DNA of 64,000 bases from contig JANYHF010000064.1 in the NCBI GenBank assembly GCA_025359185.1, forward strand, positions 1 to 64,000, in the 5' to 3' direction. Origin of the DNA: Hyphomicrobiaceae bacterium (GTDB lineage Bacteria > Pseudomonadota > Alphaproteobacteria > Rhizobiales > Hyphomicrobiaceae). The translations under genes were made by a program, and so were the position numbers. Each line of letters begins with the position of its first letter. Position 1 is the first letter of the stretch. This document shows, in pieces, positions 42,187-51,683 of the stretch. A model generated the notes under the pieces. It searched no databases and was not told the origin of the DNA. It saw nothing but the letters and a program-made list of their open reading frames with translations.

Positions 42187-42948
42187 TTGGCCAATTTCGC
42201 CACCCATCTCGCCGTCGGCATCATTGGCAGCGGCGCCCTTGCCACGCTCACCTTGGCCTCCGGCATGGTACCGCCCGCCGACATCGTGACGCTCGCCATT
42301 GCCGGCTCGGTCGGCGCCATCTTGCCCGATATCGATCTTGGCAACTCGCGGCCCTCACAACTGCTGTTCACGGGCCTTGGCATCGTCATCGCCTTCGCAG
42401 TGCTGTTCAATGTTGGCTACAAATACTCCATCGCCGAGATGTGGCTGATCTGGACCGCCACATTCTTGGCCATCCGCTTCGGCGGCGCCAACATCTTCCA
42501 CCATCTCTCGCATCATCGTGGCATTTTCCATTCGCTGCTGGCGGGGCTGTTCTTTGCCGCGCTCACCTCCATCTTCTATGTGCGCGGGCTTGGCCACGGA
42601 TCCGGCCTTGCCTGGCTGGCGGGCGCATTCGTGTTTGTTGGGTTTCTCAGCCATTTGATCCTCGATGAGATTTACAGCGTCGATGTCATGAACAACAAAA
42701 TCAAGAAATCGTTCGGCACGGCGATCAAGATCGCTGATTTCCAGCATCCGGGCGCCTCCGTCGCCATGGCGGCGGCGGTTGCGCTCGCGATCTGGTTTGC
42801 TCCGCCAACGAACGAGTTTCTGTCCGTCGTCGGCACCAAGCCCATTTGGGTCGCGTTTCAGGGCAAGCTGTTGCCCCACGACTTCAACTGGTTCGGGGTC
42901 ACGGCTGGCTTACAAGATGTAGTGATGGGCTGGATGAAGAAGGGCTAA
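42187..42948 (+). CDS. YdjM-like membrane-bound metal-dependent hydrolase
   Basis: A 253-residue protein with several membrane segments. Motifs AILPDIDLGNSRP, HHLSHHRGIFHSLLAG and LSHLILDEIYSVDV match the LexA-binding/putative hydrolase family PF04307 (YdjM), with probable metal-binding His and Asp. Substrate unknown. It begins with TTG 42187, with GAGGAGG 8 bp upstream; the open frame from 42127 lacks such a site. Its stop overlaps the end of the convergent GGDEF/EAL gene by 4 bp. Confidence 0.85.
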   Translation: MANFATHLAVGIIGSGALATLTLASGMVPPADIVTLAIAGSVGAILPDIDLGNSRPSQLLFTGLGIVIAFAVLFNVGYKYSIAEMWLIWTATFLAIRFGGANIFHHLSHHRGIFHSLLAGLFFAALTSIFYVRGLGHGSGLAWLAGAFVFVGFLSHLILDEIYSVDVMNNKIKKSFGTAIKIADFQHPGASVAMAAAVALAIWFAPPTNEFLSVVGTKPIWVAFQGKLLPHDFNWFGVTAGLQDVVMGWMKKG

Positions 42949-45155
42949 GCTAGGCGATCCGCCAGACGCCGGGTGACCGCGCGCTCGTCAATCGTCCGTT
43001 GCCGGCTGGCCGCGCCCGCAGCCAAGCTATGGGGCAATGGCCGCGAGACAAACGCCGGCACTTCGGGTTGGGCAACCGGGGCGCCGTAGAGATAGCCCTG
43101 GACCAGATCGCAGCGCATTGCGCGCAGCACAGCGGCTTGCGCTTCGGTCTCGACACCCTCGGCCGTCACCCGCACGTCCAGAGCGCGGCCCAGGGCAATG
43201 ATGGTGCGGATGATGTCGGTGACATTGTCATTCGTGCCGATGGCGCGCACGAACGACTGGTCGATCTTGATCTTGTCGAAGCGGAACTGCCAGAGGTAGC
43301 TCAAGCTGGAATAGCCGGTGCCAAAATCGTCAAGCACAATGGCAACACCCAGCGCCTTCAAGCCCTCCATGGTCCTGCGCGTGGTGTCGGTGTTGGCCAG
43401 CAGCACGCCTTCGGTCACCTCAATTTCCAGCCGTTCTGGTTTCAAGCCGCTTTTTGTCAGCGCAGCCGCGACGCGCTCGACAACCTTGCCCTCACGAAAT
43501 TCGGCGGGCGAAATGTTGACGGCGACGGTCAGATCATCGGGCCATTGCGCGGCCTGCTCGCAGGCGGTGTCGAGCACCCACGCGCCGATCCGGGTGATCA
43601 GGCCTAGCTCCTCGGCGATGGGAATGAACTCGGCGGGCGATACCATCGAGCCGTCTGCTTTGGGCAGCCGGATCAGCGATTCAAAGCCAGCCAGCAGACC
43701 CGTCGCCAGACTGTACACGGGCTGGAAATTGAGCTGGAAACCGGCATTTTCACAAGCCTCGCGCACCTGCTCGCTGACACTGCGGCGGCGCTGGCTGTGG
43801 AGATCCATGGCGGCATCGTAAAATTTGAAGGTTCCGCGCTCGTTGGATTTGACCGCGTGCAGAGCGAGATCGGCCTTCTTCACCAGAATTTCCGGCGTAC
43901 AGCCATCGTCAGGGCTCAACGCAATACCGATACTGGGGCCGATGCGCAGCGACTGTTCGCCATACACGAAGGGTTGCGCAAAACTTGCAAGTAAGCGCTC
44001 AGCGAGCACTTCAGCGCCTTCGCGCCCCGCCACGCCTTCGCGAATGATGATGAACTCGTCGCCCGCCGTCCTCGCCGCAAATTCACCCGGCCGCAACGCA
44101 CTGCGTAAGCGGTCGGCAACGTGCTTTAACAGCTGATCACCAGCCTTGTGCCCAAGCGTATCGTTGATCTCCTTGAAGTGGTCGAGATCCATGCACAGCA
44201 CACCGGCCCGTGGCGTTTCGGTATGACTGGCCGCCATCAGGGTTTCGAGATGGCGCATGGCGGCACTGCGATTGGCGAGTTCGGTCAAGGCATCGTGGCT
44301 CGATAGGAAGCTCAGCTGGCGCTCGGCCTGCTTCTGCTGCCGGGTGCGCAACCAGTAGCCAGCACCCGGGAGTCCAAACGCGACCGCCAGGATCAATCCG
44401 AACGAAATCACAGCATTGGTCAGGATGCGCCACAAGGAACGGTAGCTCTCCGTCATGTCCACGTAAAAGTCGACAACGCCGATAACGCGTTGCCCTTCTT
44501 CAACAGGCACCGTCACCTGGACAAAATAAGAGGTGTCGTTGGGACCCTCGAAGCGCTGTTCCCTGAAATCGACCTTGCCCGGGCGGGCGCGGGCGATTAC
44601 GGCACCGGGAGCATTCTCATCCAGAGCGAGGTCCGTTAGGGGCGGCCGCCCCAGGTTTGCGCCGCCAGCGCTCGTCTCAAACTGTACATGGCCGGTGCGA
44701 TCGATCATTGCCAGCTTCAAAATTCCGCCGACAGCTTGCACCCGGTCGAGTGTCGCGAGAGCGGCTGGCGACGGCGGCTTGCCTGCGAAGACATCGCGTA
44801 GGTTGATGCCGTCAGCTATCAGGCTGTGCATCCACCCGCGCGAACTGTTCTCGGCCTGCGCCCGCAGGATCTGCTGACCGGCGACCACCACAATGCCGTA
44901 GGCGCTGGCGACAAGCATCAAAAACAGCAGGCCGGCAAGGATCTGTGCGAGTTTGCCTGGAATCATGGGCGTTATGAAGGCTCGCAACTGGTTTGCAGCT
45001 TTGGCCAAAGCGGCCCGAAATGGCGCGACGCGCAACAGGGCGAGTTTGTGCCAAAGCCGCTGCGAGCTGCCCGACGCGAATGCGACCAGCGCACTGGCCG
45101 CTTTGCCCGCGCATCCGGCCAGATATGCCGCCGCCTTCACGTTTGGCCCGCCCAT
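42945..45155 (-). CDS. Membrane GGDEF/EAL protein (c-di-GMP turnover), variant motifs
   Basis: About 736 residues, with a membrane segment (LAQILAGLLFLMLVASAYGIV), a periplasmic sensor of about 170 residues, a second segment (NAVISFGLILAVAFGLPGAGY), then GGDEF and EAL domains. The GGDEF signature reads AGDEF (44051-44065), losing the first Gly, and no RxxD inhibitory site is visible. EAL reads ESL (43674-43682), keeping the metal-binding Glu, with DDFGTGYSSLSYL intact. It probably acts as a c-di-GMP phosphodiesterase with a degenerate cyclase domain. The start is uncertain: GTG 45203, ATG 45155 or ATG 44966. Confidence 0.88.
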   Translation of the reverse strand: MGGPNVKAAAYLAGCAGKAASALVAFASGSSQRLWHKLALLRVAPFRAALAKAANQLRAFITPMIPGKLAQILAGLLFLMLVASAYGIVVVAGQQILRAQAENSSRGWMHSLIADGINLRDVFAGKPPSPAALATLDRVQAVGGILKLAMIDRTGHVQFETSAGGANLGRPPLTDLALDENAPGAVIARARPGKVDFREQRFEGPNDTSYFVQVTVPVEEGQRVIGVVDFYVDMTESYRSLWRILTNAVISFGLILAVAFGLPGAGYWLRTRQQKQAERQLSFLSSHDALTELANRSAAMRHLETLMAASHTETPRAGVLCMDLDHFKEINDTLGHKAGDQLLKHVADRLRSALRPGEFAARTAGDEFIIIREGVAGREGAEVLAERLLASFAQPFVYGEQSLRIGPSIGIALSPDDGCTPEILVKKADLALHAVKSNERGTFKFYDAAMDLHSQRRRSVSEQVREACENAGFQLNFQPVYSLATGLLAGFESLIRLPKADGSMVSPAEFIPIAEELGLITRIGAWVLDTACEQAAQWPDDLTVAVNISPAEFREGKVVERVAAALTKSGLKPERLEIEVTEGVLLANTDTTRRTMEGLKALGVAIVLDDFGTGYSSLSYLWQFRFDKIKIDQSFVRAIGTNDNVTDIIRTIIALGRALDVRVTAEGVETEAQAAVLRAMRCDLVQGYLYGAPVAQPEVPAFVSRPLPHSLAAGAASRQRTIDERAVTRRLADRLA

Positions 45156-45326
45156 TCCACCACGTCCCGCGCCAAAGGCACGGTACAGCACCGTTCCCGA
45201 CACCTTAGATTCGGATGTCTAAGGCTCTGTTAATAAGGACAAATTTACTTGCCTTGGCGGATGACGTCCAGCGCTACTATAACATAACAACTGTTCCCGC
45301 CGATTTGCGTTTTCCGAGCCCCAACC

Positions 45327-46655
45327 ATGGCCCCTGTTCCGACGAGCGTCGCAGCCGACACCAGTTTGCCGACCTATATCGACACGGTCGTCATTGGCGG
45401 CGGCATCATCGGCGCGGCGACGGCCTATTTCCTGGCCGAGCGCGGTGTGTCGGTCGCCCTGTGCGAAAAAAGTGAGATCGCCTGCGAGCAATCCAGCCGC
45501 AACTGGGGCTGGTGCCGGCAGATGGGCCGCGACCCGCGCGAGATCCCGCTGATCCAGGAAAGCCTGAAGCTGTGGCGCACCATAGACGCCCGGCTCGGCG
45601 AAGCTACGGGTTTTACCCAATGCGGCATTCTCTATGCCTGCCAGACCGAGGCTGAGATCGCCGCCAGAGCCGCGTTTCTGGAGCACGCCAAGCCGTATCA
45701 GCTCGATACGCGGCTTGTGTCTGGTGCCGAAGCGGAACGGCTGCAACCAGGATGCACTTGTACCTGGATCGGTGGACTTTACACCGAGAGCGATGGCCGG
45801 GCCGAACCGCAGCTGGCCGCGCCCGCCTTCGCACGGGCGGCCAAGCGCCGTGGCGTCACCATCCATCTCAAATGCGCGGTGCGCGGTATCGAGACCAGCG
45901 CGGGCCGGGTGTCGGGTGTGGTGACGGAGCGCGGGAGCATCCGCTGCAACAGCGTCGTGCTTGCCGGCGGAGCCTGGTCGCGGCTGTTTTGCGGGCCGCT
46001 GGGCATCGCGTTGCCGCAGCTGGGCGTGGTCAATTCGGTGCTGCGGACAGCTCCCGTCGAGACGGGCATGACGCGCTCGATGTCGGGTGGCAAGTTCGCA
46101 GTGCGGCAGCGGCAGGATGGCGGCTACACGGTCGCGCACCGGCATCTGAGCGTGGCCGATATCGTGCCCGACAGTTTCCGGCTGTTCTTCAAGTTCCTGC
46201 CCGCACTGAAACTCGACTGGCGCGGTCTGCGGCTTCGATTTGGCCGCCGGTTCTTCGAAGACATGAGCCTTGCCCGCGATTGGCAGTTGGATCAGACAAG
46301 CCCTTTCGAGATCGTCCGCGTTCTCGATCCCGCCCCTGTGGTCTCGATCCTGCGCGAGGCTTTGGCCTCGCTGAAAAGCTACTTTCCGCGCTTTGGCGAT
46401 GCCCGGGTGGTGGAACAATGGGCCGGGCTGATCGATGCGACGCCCGATGCGCTGCCCGTCATAGGAGAGGTCGAGCGCTTGCCAGGATTTTTTCTCGCAA
46501 CCGGATTTTCGGGCCATGGTTTCGGCATCGGTCCTGGCGCCGGCCGCCTGATGGCTGATCTCGTGACGGGCGCCCGGCCCATCGTCGATCCGCACCCCTT
46601 CCGCTATTCGCGGTTCATCGACGGCAGCCGACTGGTGCCTCTCTCCGGGCTGTAG
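45327..46655 (+). CDS. FAD-dependent oxidase, DadA/DAO family
   Basis: A 442-residue flavoprotein. The FAD-binding motif VVIGGGIIGAATAYFLAERG is at about 21-40, followed by a glutamate-ended strand (VALCEKSE), and the C-terminal VEQWAGLIDATPDALPVIGE and FLATGFSGHGFGIGPGAG match glycine/D-amino-acid oxidase-type proteins. It oxidises an amine or amino acid to an imino compound. The specificity is not readable. ATG 45327 is used. It stands alone, divergent from the GGDEF/EAL gene. Confidence 0.88.
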   Translation: MAPVPTSVAADTSLPTYIDTVVIGGGIIGAATAYFLAERGVSVALCEKSEIACEQSSRNWGWCRQMGRDPREIPLIQESLKLWRTIDARLGEATGFTQCGILYACQTEAEIAARAAFLEHAKPYQLDTRLVSGAEAERLQPGCTCTWIGGLYTESDGRAEPQLAAPAFARAAKRRGVTIHLKCAVRGIETSAGRVSGVVTERGSIRCNSVVLAGGAWSRLFCGPLGIALPQLGVVNSVLRTAPVETGMTRSMSGGKFAVRQRQDGGYTVAHRHLSVADIVPDSFRLFFKFLPALKLDWRGLRLRFGRRFFEDMSLARDWQLDQTSPFEIVRVLDPAPVVSILREALASLKSYFPRFGDARVVEQWAGLIDATPDALPVIGEVERLPGFFLATGFSGHGFGIGPGAGRLMADLVTGARPIVDPHPFRYSRFIDGSRLVPLSGL

Positions 46656-46735
46656 GCAAATCGCAAAAACGCCATAAGCTTTAACGGCCGGGCCATATTT
46701 TTGCTCGAAACGCAAGCTATCCCTGACATCAGCGG

Positions 46736-47218
46736 GTGAATTGGCTGTGGACAGGTTTACCGGTCCAGAAACTCAAGGTCGATGGCATGGGTATCGGTCA
46801 GGACGCGATGACGGCGGTTTCGGCGGCGCCAGCTTGGGCGCTCAGCGGGTTCAACGCGAATGTCGCCCAGAAACTGGCCTTTCAGTTCTGGCGCGGCGTG
46901 TCCGGCCGGCGCTACGTGCACACAATTTACGATCTCGTCACCTGCCCGCGGCTTCCGGCCTGCACCTATGTGCTGGTGCGCCGTGACGCCTCAGGCAAGC
47001 GCCATCCGCTCCGCATCGGCACCGTGTCGGCGCAGGCGTGGTCGTTGAATCTGGCCGAGATCCGGCATCGCGCAGCTCAGCTCGGCGCCAACGAAGTGCA
47101 CGCGCATCTTATCGCCAGTGATGCCGCCACGCGCTCGCGCATTGCGGCCGATTTGCAGGCTGGGCAGTTCGCAGAACTGGCGGCTGAGCCGGGCGAGCGC
47201 CCCGCCCAGATGTGCTGA
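46736..47218 (+). CDS. Conserved hypothetical protein
   Basis: Up to 160 residues, from GTG 46736 (ATG 46787 is an alternative). The central segment FQFWRGVSGRRYVHTIYDLV, then CPRLPACTYVLVRRDASGKR, is distinctive, and similar proteins occur in Hyphomicrobiales in my recollection. The N-domain ends in a helix-rich RIAADLQAGQFAELA. No signal, membrane segment or catalytic motif. A bidirectional terminator follows. Confidence 0.65.
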   Translation: MNWLWTGLPVQKLKVDGMGIGQDAMTAVSAAPAWALSGFNANVAQKLAFQFWRGVSGRRYVHTIYDLVTCPRLPACTYVLVRRDASGKRHPLRIGTVSAQAWSLNLAEIRHRAAQLGANEVHAHLIASDAATRSRIAADLQAGQFAELAAEPGERPAQMC

Positions 47219-47248
47219 TTTGTTTGCTGCCAATCTGCTGCAGATACA

Positions 47249-47286
47249 AAAGGGCGCCCCGTGAGGGTCGCCCTTTGGTGTTTTTA
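47249..47286. terminator. Bidirectional rho-independent terminator
   Basis: Stem AAAGGGCG (47249-47256) with CGCCCTTT (47269-47276) and an inner CCC/GGG, with TTTTT at 47281-47285 on the plus strand and TTTT on the minus strand. It separates the convergent genes ending at 47218 and 47297. Confidence 0.85.
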
Positions 47287-47296
47287 TCACTCCAGA

Positions 47297-47839
47297 TCAG
47301 TTCGACTGCACCGAGCAAACATCGAAGGTCGCTTCGGGGCCGCCAACGCCGGGCTGCGTGCCATCGACGGCGACATTGTCACCTTCGGCGGGAGGAGCGC
47401 TGGACGACGTGCCGGCGCTGCTGCTTGAGCTCGACGAACTTGAGCGCGACGAGCTGCTGCTGCCACCGGCTGGCGCGGACGGCGCAGCGGCGCTTTCCAG
47501 AACGGCGGGCGATGCTGGCCGCAGAACTTGAACCGTGTAGCTGGCGCCAACAACTGGCACCCAGCTGCAGGTGGGATTGCCGCCGACCCAGATTGCCGTA
47601 TCGCAAATCGTCGTGTTCTGGTCGTCGATGACCTGCATCGTCAGGCCGGACGCATCGGTCACGAGCGAGAACTTGGCCAGGTCGGCGTTGTCGATGACGG
47701 GATTGAAAGATTGGATGCCACCGACGGCGATGGAGCCGCTGTTGCAGCCTTCCGTCGCAAAGGCCGCCTCGGGAACGGACGCAGCCACGACACTCACAAT
47801 TGCGATCCCCGCAAGGATCCTGCTCTTGGCACGCAACAT
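47297..47839 (-). CDS. Secreted protein with poly-Ser linker
   Basis: A 180-residue protein; ATG 47837-47839 with GGAGG 5 bp upstream. Signal peptide (MLRAKSRILAGIAIVSVVAA, cleavage near AFA), a small N-domain of about 90 residues with Cys in EGCNSG, TTICDTA, NPTCSWV and, at the end, FDVCSVQSN, then a Ser-rich linker of about 25 residues (SSSSSRSSSSSSSSS). No family recognised. The Ser run arises from repeated agc codons and could vary in length. It is upstream of the TadG-like gene in its direction of position but separately terminated. Confidence 0.7.
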   Translation of the reverse strand: MLRAKSRILAGIAIVSVVAASVPEAAFATEGCNSGSIAVGGIQSFNPVIDNADLAKFSLVTDASGLTMQVIDDQNTTICDTAIWVGGNPTCSWVPVVGASYTVQVLRPASPAVLESAAAPSAPAGGSSSSSRSSSSSSSSSAGTSSSAPPAEGDNVAVDGTQPGVGGPEATFDVCSVQSN

Positions 47840-48016
47840 TGCCACCTCCACTGAATTTCGTCTCTGAGAATAATCTACTCCAGAGGCGCAAAGGCTTCGT
47901 TGCTGGATCAATTACAATTTTATCTGCTGCACGAAATACTTGGATTTTCAGATTAATCTGGCGATCCCAATAAGATTAGAATCAGACTCCGTCTTCTTAC
48001 TTCGAAATGCGAAAGA

Positions 48017-48080
48017 GGCCGGTGGGTGATCTACCCGCCGGCCCCTGAAGTTGAACCGCAGCACCTTGAAGGCGCTGCGG
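48017..48080 (-). terminator. Two hairpins after the TadG-like gene
   Basis: On the minus strand, CCGCAGCGCC/GGTGCTGCGG (48080-48056) and then GGCCGG..GGGT/ACCC..CCGGCC (48043-48017). The second is followed by TCTTTC. Tandem hairpins 20 bp after the stop codon suggest termination of the tadG transcript. Confidence 0.65.
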
Positions 48081-48099
48081 TTATTAGTCAGCTCAAACC

Positions 48100-49950
48100 C
48101 TAATTCGTCAGGCGCACCTTGCTGGTGCCGATACCGGCAAGGGTTGCAACTTTGCCACCGATGCTCCTGAAGGCGAACCGCAGACCGAACGTGGAGCTTA
48201 CGGCGCTAGCTACGTCGTAGTAGTGGACACTGATGGCAGCGCTGGGCGAAGAGGCGCAGGCCGCAAGCAGATCCTTAGCCGTCTGGTTTCCAAGTTCGAC
48301 GCCCACCGTGAAGACTTCCACGCCAGCCGCCTTCATATTCGTGCACAGCTGTGCCGCTTGATCCCTGGACAGTCCGTTAGCACTGGCGCCACCTTCGCCG
48401 ACCTGGCTGTAGTTGGAGGCGTAGTGCACGTTGTAGTCACCGTCCGTCATGATCACGACAGCCTTCAGAAGTGTAGCATCGTCCCTCGGCTTTGGCGCAC
48501 TTGCCGCTGGCCAGAAATCTGCCCAGGCCGCAGAGACCGTATACCAACCCCAGGCCGTTCCGATGTGACCAGCCGTACCGCCAGCAGGCACCAGGGAGTC
48601 GATGGCCGCAGTCAGGTCCGCTTTGTTCGACGTCAGCGGTGTCAAGGCGACAGCGGGTGCTGGGCAATTGGTGCTGGCGGCGCTCGATGTCATGAAGGCA
48701 TGGAACAGCTGGGTCGAGGGAGGCGCGTCATCGTAAGCGTGGCCAGTCGTAGACATACGTTCGGCCATGCAGCTTGTGAGGAAGGTTGTGCGTGTGCAGG
48801 TCGCCGCAACCGTTTCGGTATGGCAGGTCGTTGCGAACCGGCTGCACGAGATGCCGCCTGTACCGCCGCTGCTGCCATAGCTGCTGCCACCAGCGACACG
48901 GGCACCTGCCCCAGCGCCGGCCGCGTTATGGCCCCAGCCGCCGTGATCATCATCGCCACCTTCACCCTCATCTCCGCCATGGCCCCCATGACCATGACCA
49001 TGACCATGACCATGACCGCGACCGCTGCGATCGCGGCCACTCCGGTCGTAACCGTCGGCGTCATAGCCGTCGTGGTCATAACCATCGTGGTCGTAGCCGT
49101 CGTGGTCGAACCCGTCATGGTCGTAACCATCGTGGTCATAACCCTCGTGATCGAAGCCGCTGCTGTCGTAGCCGGTCCATGCCAGGCAGTGGGCCGGATC
49201 GGGGACGCAGACTTCGGTGTCACGGGTGCAGGCATAGGTCGCGGCGGTCGAACCCGAAACGCCCGTTGCGGCCGGAGCGTAGGTGCCGGCGTTCACGTAT
49301 TCGGAGAACGGCACGATGCTGACGCGAACCGAGCGGGCACCATTGCCGGTAGCGGGCATCAGAATGTCGAGCAGATCCTTAGCGGCAAGTTTCGCAGTGA
49401 CGAGCTTGCTGTTCTGATTCATCGAACCGGTCACATCCATCACCAGCGAGAGTTCGACGTCCTTGCCGCCACCTGAGGCTGCGACCGACTTGGCCATGCT
49501 CGAAACCTTGATCGAATTCACGCCCAACAGCGGCATGAAGTTAGCCTTGACGTTCGAGGTCGCTGTCATGGTGACAGTCCCAAGCGCGTCAGCCTTCACT
49601 TCCTTGATCGAAGCCTGCAAATTCCTAGGCAGGTATTTCTGGAAGCAAGCAGTCGACGCCGTGCTGGCTTCAGCCATCGCCGTGGACATCTGATTGGCGC
49701 TGTCGAAAGAGCGGCCGCCCATCAGGCTGCACGCATCGAGCGCCCGGTTAAGCTGGGCTTTGACCAAGTAGGCGCGGCCGTAGTCCGTCGCCATGCCAAC
49801 AACCGCAACTGTCGGCAACATCGCCAACGCAAAGACCATGCCCATATTGCCGGAGTCATTCTTCCGGAACGATGCGCTGCCGGCTTGCGATGACCGGTTG
49901 CGCTTTGTATCTGCAGACCCCTTCAAGGTCCGCCCCAGTTCGCAAAGCAT
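48100..49950 (-). CDS. TadG-like pilus-assembly protein with vWA domain and Gly-Tyr-Asp-His-Asp repeats
   Basis: A 616-residue protein. ATG 49948-49950 has GGAGG 5 bp upstream. The N-terminus (GNMGMVFALAMLPTVAVVGM, then the ARAYLVKAQLNRALDACSL-like stretch) is a TadE/TadG pilin-like transmembrane helix. A vWA domain follows with MIDAS motif MDVTGSMNQNS (about 170-180) and VVIMTDGDYN. Within it, residues 260-314 are eleven pentapeptides G-(Y/F/R)-D-x-x, mostly GYDHD, then GRGHGHGHGHGHGGHGG to about 345, then a Gly/Ser region. Family members have only a short loop here. The repeats could bind metal ions. No tad/cpa operon genes are nearby. Confidence 0.85.
   Translation of the reverse strand: MLCELGRTLKGSADTKRNRSSQAGSASFRKNDSGNMGMVFALAMLPTVAVVGMATDYGRAYLVKAQLNRALDACSLMGGRSFDSANQMSTAMAEASTASTACFQKYLPRNLQASIKEVKADALGTVTMTATSNVKANFMPLLGVNSIKVSSMAKSVAASGGGKDVELSLVMDVTGSMNQNSKLVTAKLAAKDLLDILMPATGNGARSVRVSIVPFSEYVNAGTYAPAATGVSGSTAATYACTRDTEVCVPDPAHCLAWTGYDSSGFDHEGYDHDGYDHDGFDHDGYDHDGYDHDGYDADGYDRSGRDRSGRGHGHGHGHGHGGHGGDEGEGGDDDHGGWGHNAAGAGAGARVAGGSSYGSSGGTGGISCSRFATTCHTETVAATCTRTTFLTSCMAERMSTTGHAYDDAPPSTQLFHAFMTSSAASTNCPAPAVALTPLTSNKADLTAAIDSLVPAGGTAGHIGTAWGWYTVSAAWADFWPAASAPKPRDDATLLKAVVIMTDGDYNVHYASNYSQVGEGGASANGLSRDQAAQLCTNMKAAGVEVFTVGVELGNQTAKDLLAACASSPSAAISVHYYDVASAVSSTFGLRFAFRSIGGKVATLAGIGTSKVRLTN
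49009..49173. repeat. 15-bp coding tandem repeat, eleven copies
   Basis: These bases encode the eleven pentapeptides of the TadG-like protein (residues 260-314). Sub-units vary at third codon positions (ccg/cca, gtc/atc), showing that selection keeps the peptide and not only the DNA. A short ATGACC/CATGAC array (48915-49008) encodes the following Gly-His run. Confidence 0.85.
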
Positions 49951-50263
49951 GTTTGCCTCCATTATTGCGATTACTGTCCACAATGCCTGGAGACTGTTGA
50001 CAAAACCGAATAAGGATTGCTGCAATTTGAATGATTTGCGGATTAAATGCTCAAAATCGCAATTAAGTTGTTGCTGATCACCTTCCACGGTCTCTCAAAT
50101 TTTAGACAAATGCTTGTGCACGGCCTGACACGGCCGCGACCGCGTGCCATTTGCGCCCGAGGGGGCGGATGGCTATAGACGCCCCATGAGCCCGCGCTAA
50201 GGGTGCCCTCGCCACCGACAGCGCCGCGGACAGCCGCACCATGACAACGCACCGAGGACACCG

Positions 50264-51661
50264 ATGACCACCACCGATTACAAAGTCGCCGATATCAAAC
50301 TCGCGGAGTTCGGCCGCAAGGAAATCGCTATTGCCGAGACCGAAATGCCGGGCCTGATGGCCATGCGGGCCGAATACGGCAAGGAGCAGCCCCTGAAGGG
50401 CGCACGCATCGCCGGCAGCCTGCATATGACCATTCAAACGGCGGTTCTCATCGAAACGCTGAAAGTCCTGGGCGCTGATGTGCGCTGGGCCTCCTGCAAC
50501 ATCTTCTCAACGCAGGACCACGCGGCTGCTGCCATCGCCGCCGCTGGCACGCCGGTTTTCGCCATCAAGGGCGAGAGCCTCGCCGACTATTGGGACTATT
50601 CGGACAAGATTTTCCACTTCGGCAACGGCCAGACCGCCAACATGATCCTCGACGATGGCGGCGACGCCACGGCCTACATCCTCTTGGGCGCCAAGGCCGA
50701 GAAGGACATTTCCGTCCTGTCGAAGCCCGCGAACGAGGAAGAAGAGTACTTCTTTGCAACGATCAAGAAGCGCATCGCGGCGAGCCCCGGCTGGTTCGCT
50801 AAGGCCAAGGAAGAGATCAAGGGCGTGTCCGAGGAAACCACAACCGGCGTGCATCGTCTTTATATGATGCAATCCAAGGGCGAGTTGCCCTTTCCGGCCA
50901 TCAACGTCAACGACTCGGTCACCAAGTCCAAGTTCGACAACCTTTATGGCTGCCGCGAAAGCCTCGTGGACGCCATCCGCCGTGCGACCGACGTGATGCT
51001 GGCCGGCAAGGTGGCTGTGGTCGCCGGCTTTGGCGACGTCGGCAAGGGCTCGGCCGCCAGCCTCAAGCATGGTGGCGCCCGCGTGCTCGTCACCGAGGTC
51101 GATCCGATCTGCGCCTTGCAGGCGGCGATGGAGGGCTACGAAGTCGTGACCATGGAGGACGCCGCCCCGCGCGCCGACATTTTCGTCACCGCGACAGGCA
51201 ACAAGGACGTGATCACCATCGAGCATATGCGTGAGATGAAGGATCGCGCCATCGTCTGCAACATTGGCCACTTTGACGCCGAAGTGCAGGTACAGGCGCT
51301 GCGCAACTATAAGTGGCACAACGTCAAGCCGCAGGTCGATGAGATCGAATTCCCGAACGGCCGCCGGATGCTGCTGCTGGCCGAAGGCCGACTGGTCAAC
51401 CTCGGTTGCGCGACCGGACATCCGAGTTTCGTCATGTCCGCGTCGTTCACCAACCAGACGTTGGCCCAGATCGAATTGTGGAAGCACGGCGCCAAATACG
51501 AGAACAAGGTCTACACGCTGCCCAAGCACCTCGACGAAAAGGTCGCCGCGCTGCATCTGGCCAAGCTCGGTGTGAAGCTCACCAAGCTCAACAAGGACCA
51601 GGCCGACTATATCGGCGTCACGCCGCAAGGCCCGTTCAAGCCGGATCATTACCGGTATTAG
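50264..51661 (+). CDS. ahcY: S-adenosylhomocysteine hydrolase
   Basis: A 465-residue NAD-dependent enzyme that splits S-adenosylhomocysteine into adenosine and homocysteine, relieving methyltransferase inhibition. Landmarks: [37 protein letters not shown], the NAD loop [15 protein letters not shown] (about 252-266), [12 protein letters not shown], and the C-terminal [20 protein letters not shown] and KPDHYRY end. Full length. The 175-bp leader shows no SAH riboswitch pattern that I can recognise. It is followed by a short hairpin and divL. Confidence 0.97.
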   Translation: MTTTDYKVADIKLAEFGRKEIAIAETEMPGLMAMRAEYGKEQPLKGARIAGSLHMTIQTAVLIETLKVLGADVRWASCNIFSTQDHAAAAIAAAGTPVFAIKGESLADYWDYSDKIFHFGNGQTANMILDDGGDATAYILLGAKAEKDISVLSKPANEEEEYFFATIKKRIAASPGWFAKAKEEIKGVSEETTTGVHRLYMMQSKGELPFPAINVNDSVTKSKFDNLYGCRESLVDAIRRATDVMLAGKVAVVAGFGDVGKGSAASLKHGGARVLVTEVDPICALQAAMEGYEVVTMEDAAPRADIFVTATGNKDVITIEHMREMKDRAIVCNIGHFDAEVQVQALRNYKWHNVKPQVDEIEFPNGRRMLLLAEGRLVNLGCATGHPSFVMSASFTNQTLAQIELWKHGAKYENKVYTLPKHLDEKVAALHLAKLGVKLTKLNKDQADYIGVTPQGPFKPDHYRY

Positions 51662-51664
51662 GTT

Positions 51665-51683
51665 CAATGACCGTAGGTCATTG
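51665..51683 (+). terminator. Short stem-loop after ahcY
   Basis: A perfect 8-bp stem CAATGACC / GGTCATTG with a 3-base loop, starting 3 bp after the ahcY stop and with no T-run. It may be a weak terminator or a 3'-end processing stem. Confidence 0.45.

Noticed and set aside
49009-49173. CRISPR array
   Set aside because: The 15-bp repeats have no spacers and encode a regular pentapeptide within a long open frame.
48223-49476. Plus-strand 417-codon open frame opposite the TadG-like gene
   Set aside because: It is rich in Val, Thr and Ile only because it is the complement of the repeat region; the minus-strand frame has the vWA and TadE motifs.
50089-50263. SAH or SAM riboswitch upstream of ahcY
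   Set aside because: The leader is GC-rich with small possible stems, but I could not match the conserved core of the SAH, SAM-II or SAM/SAH riboswitches.
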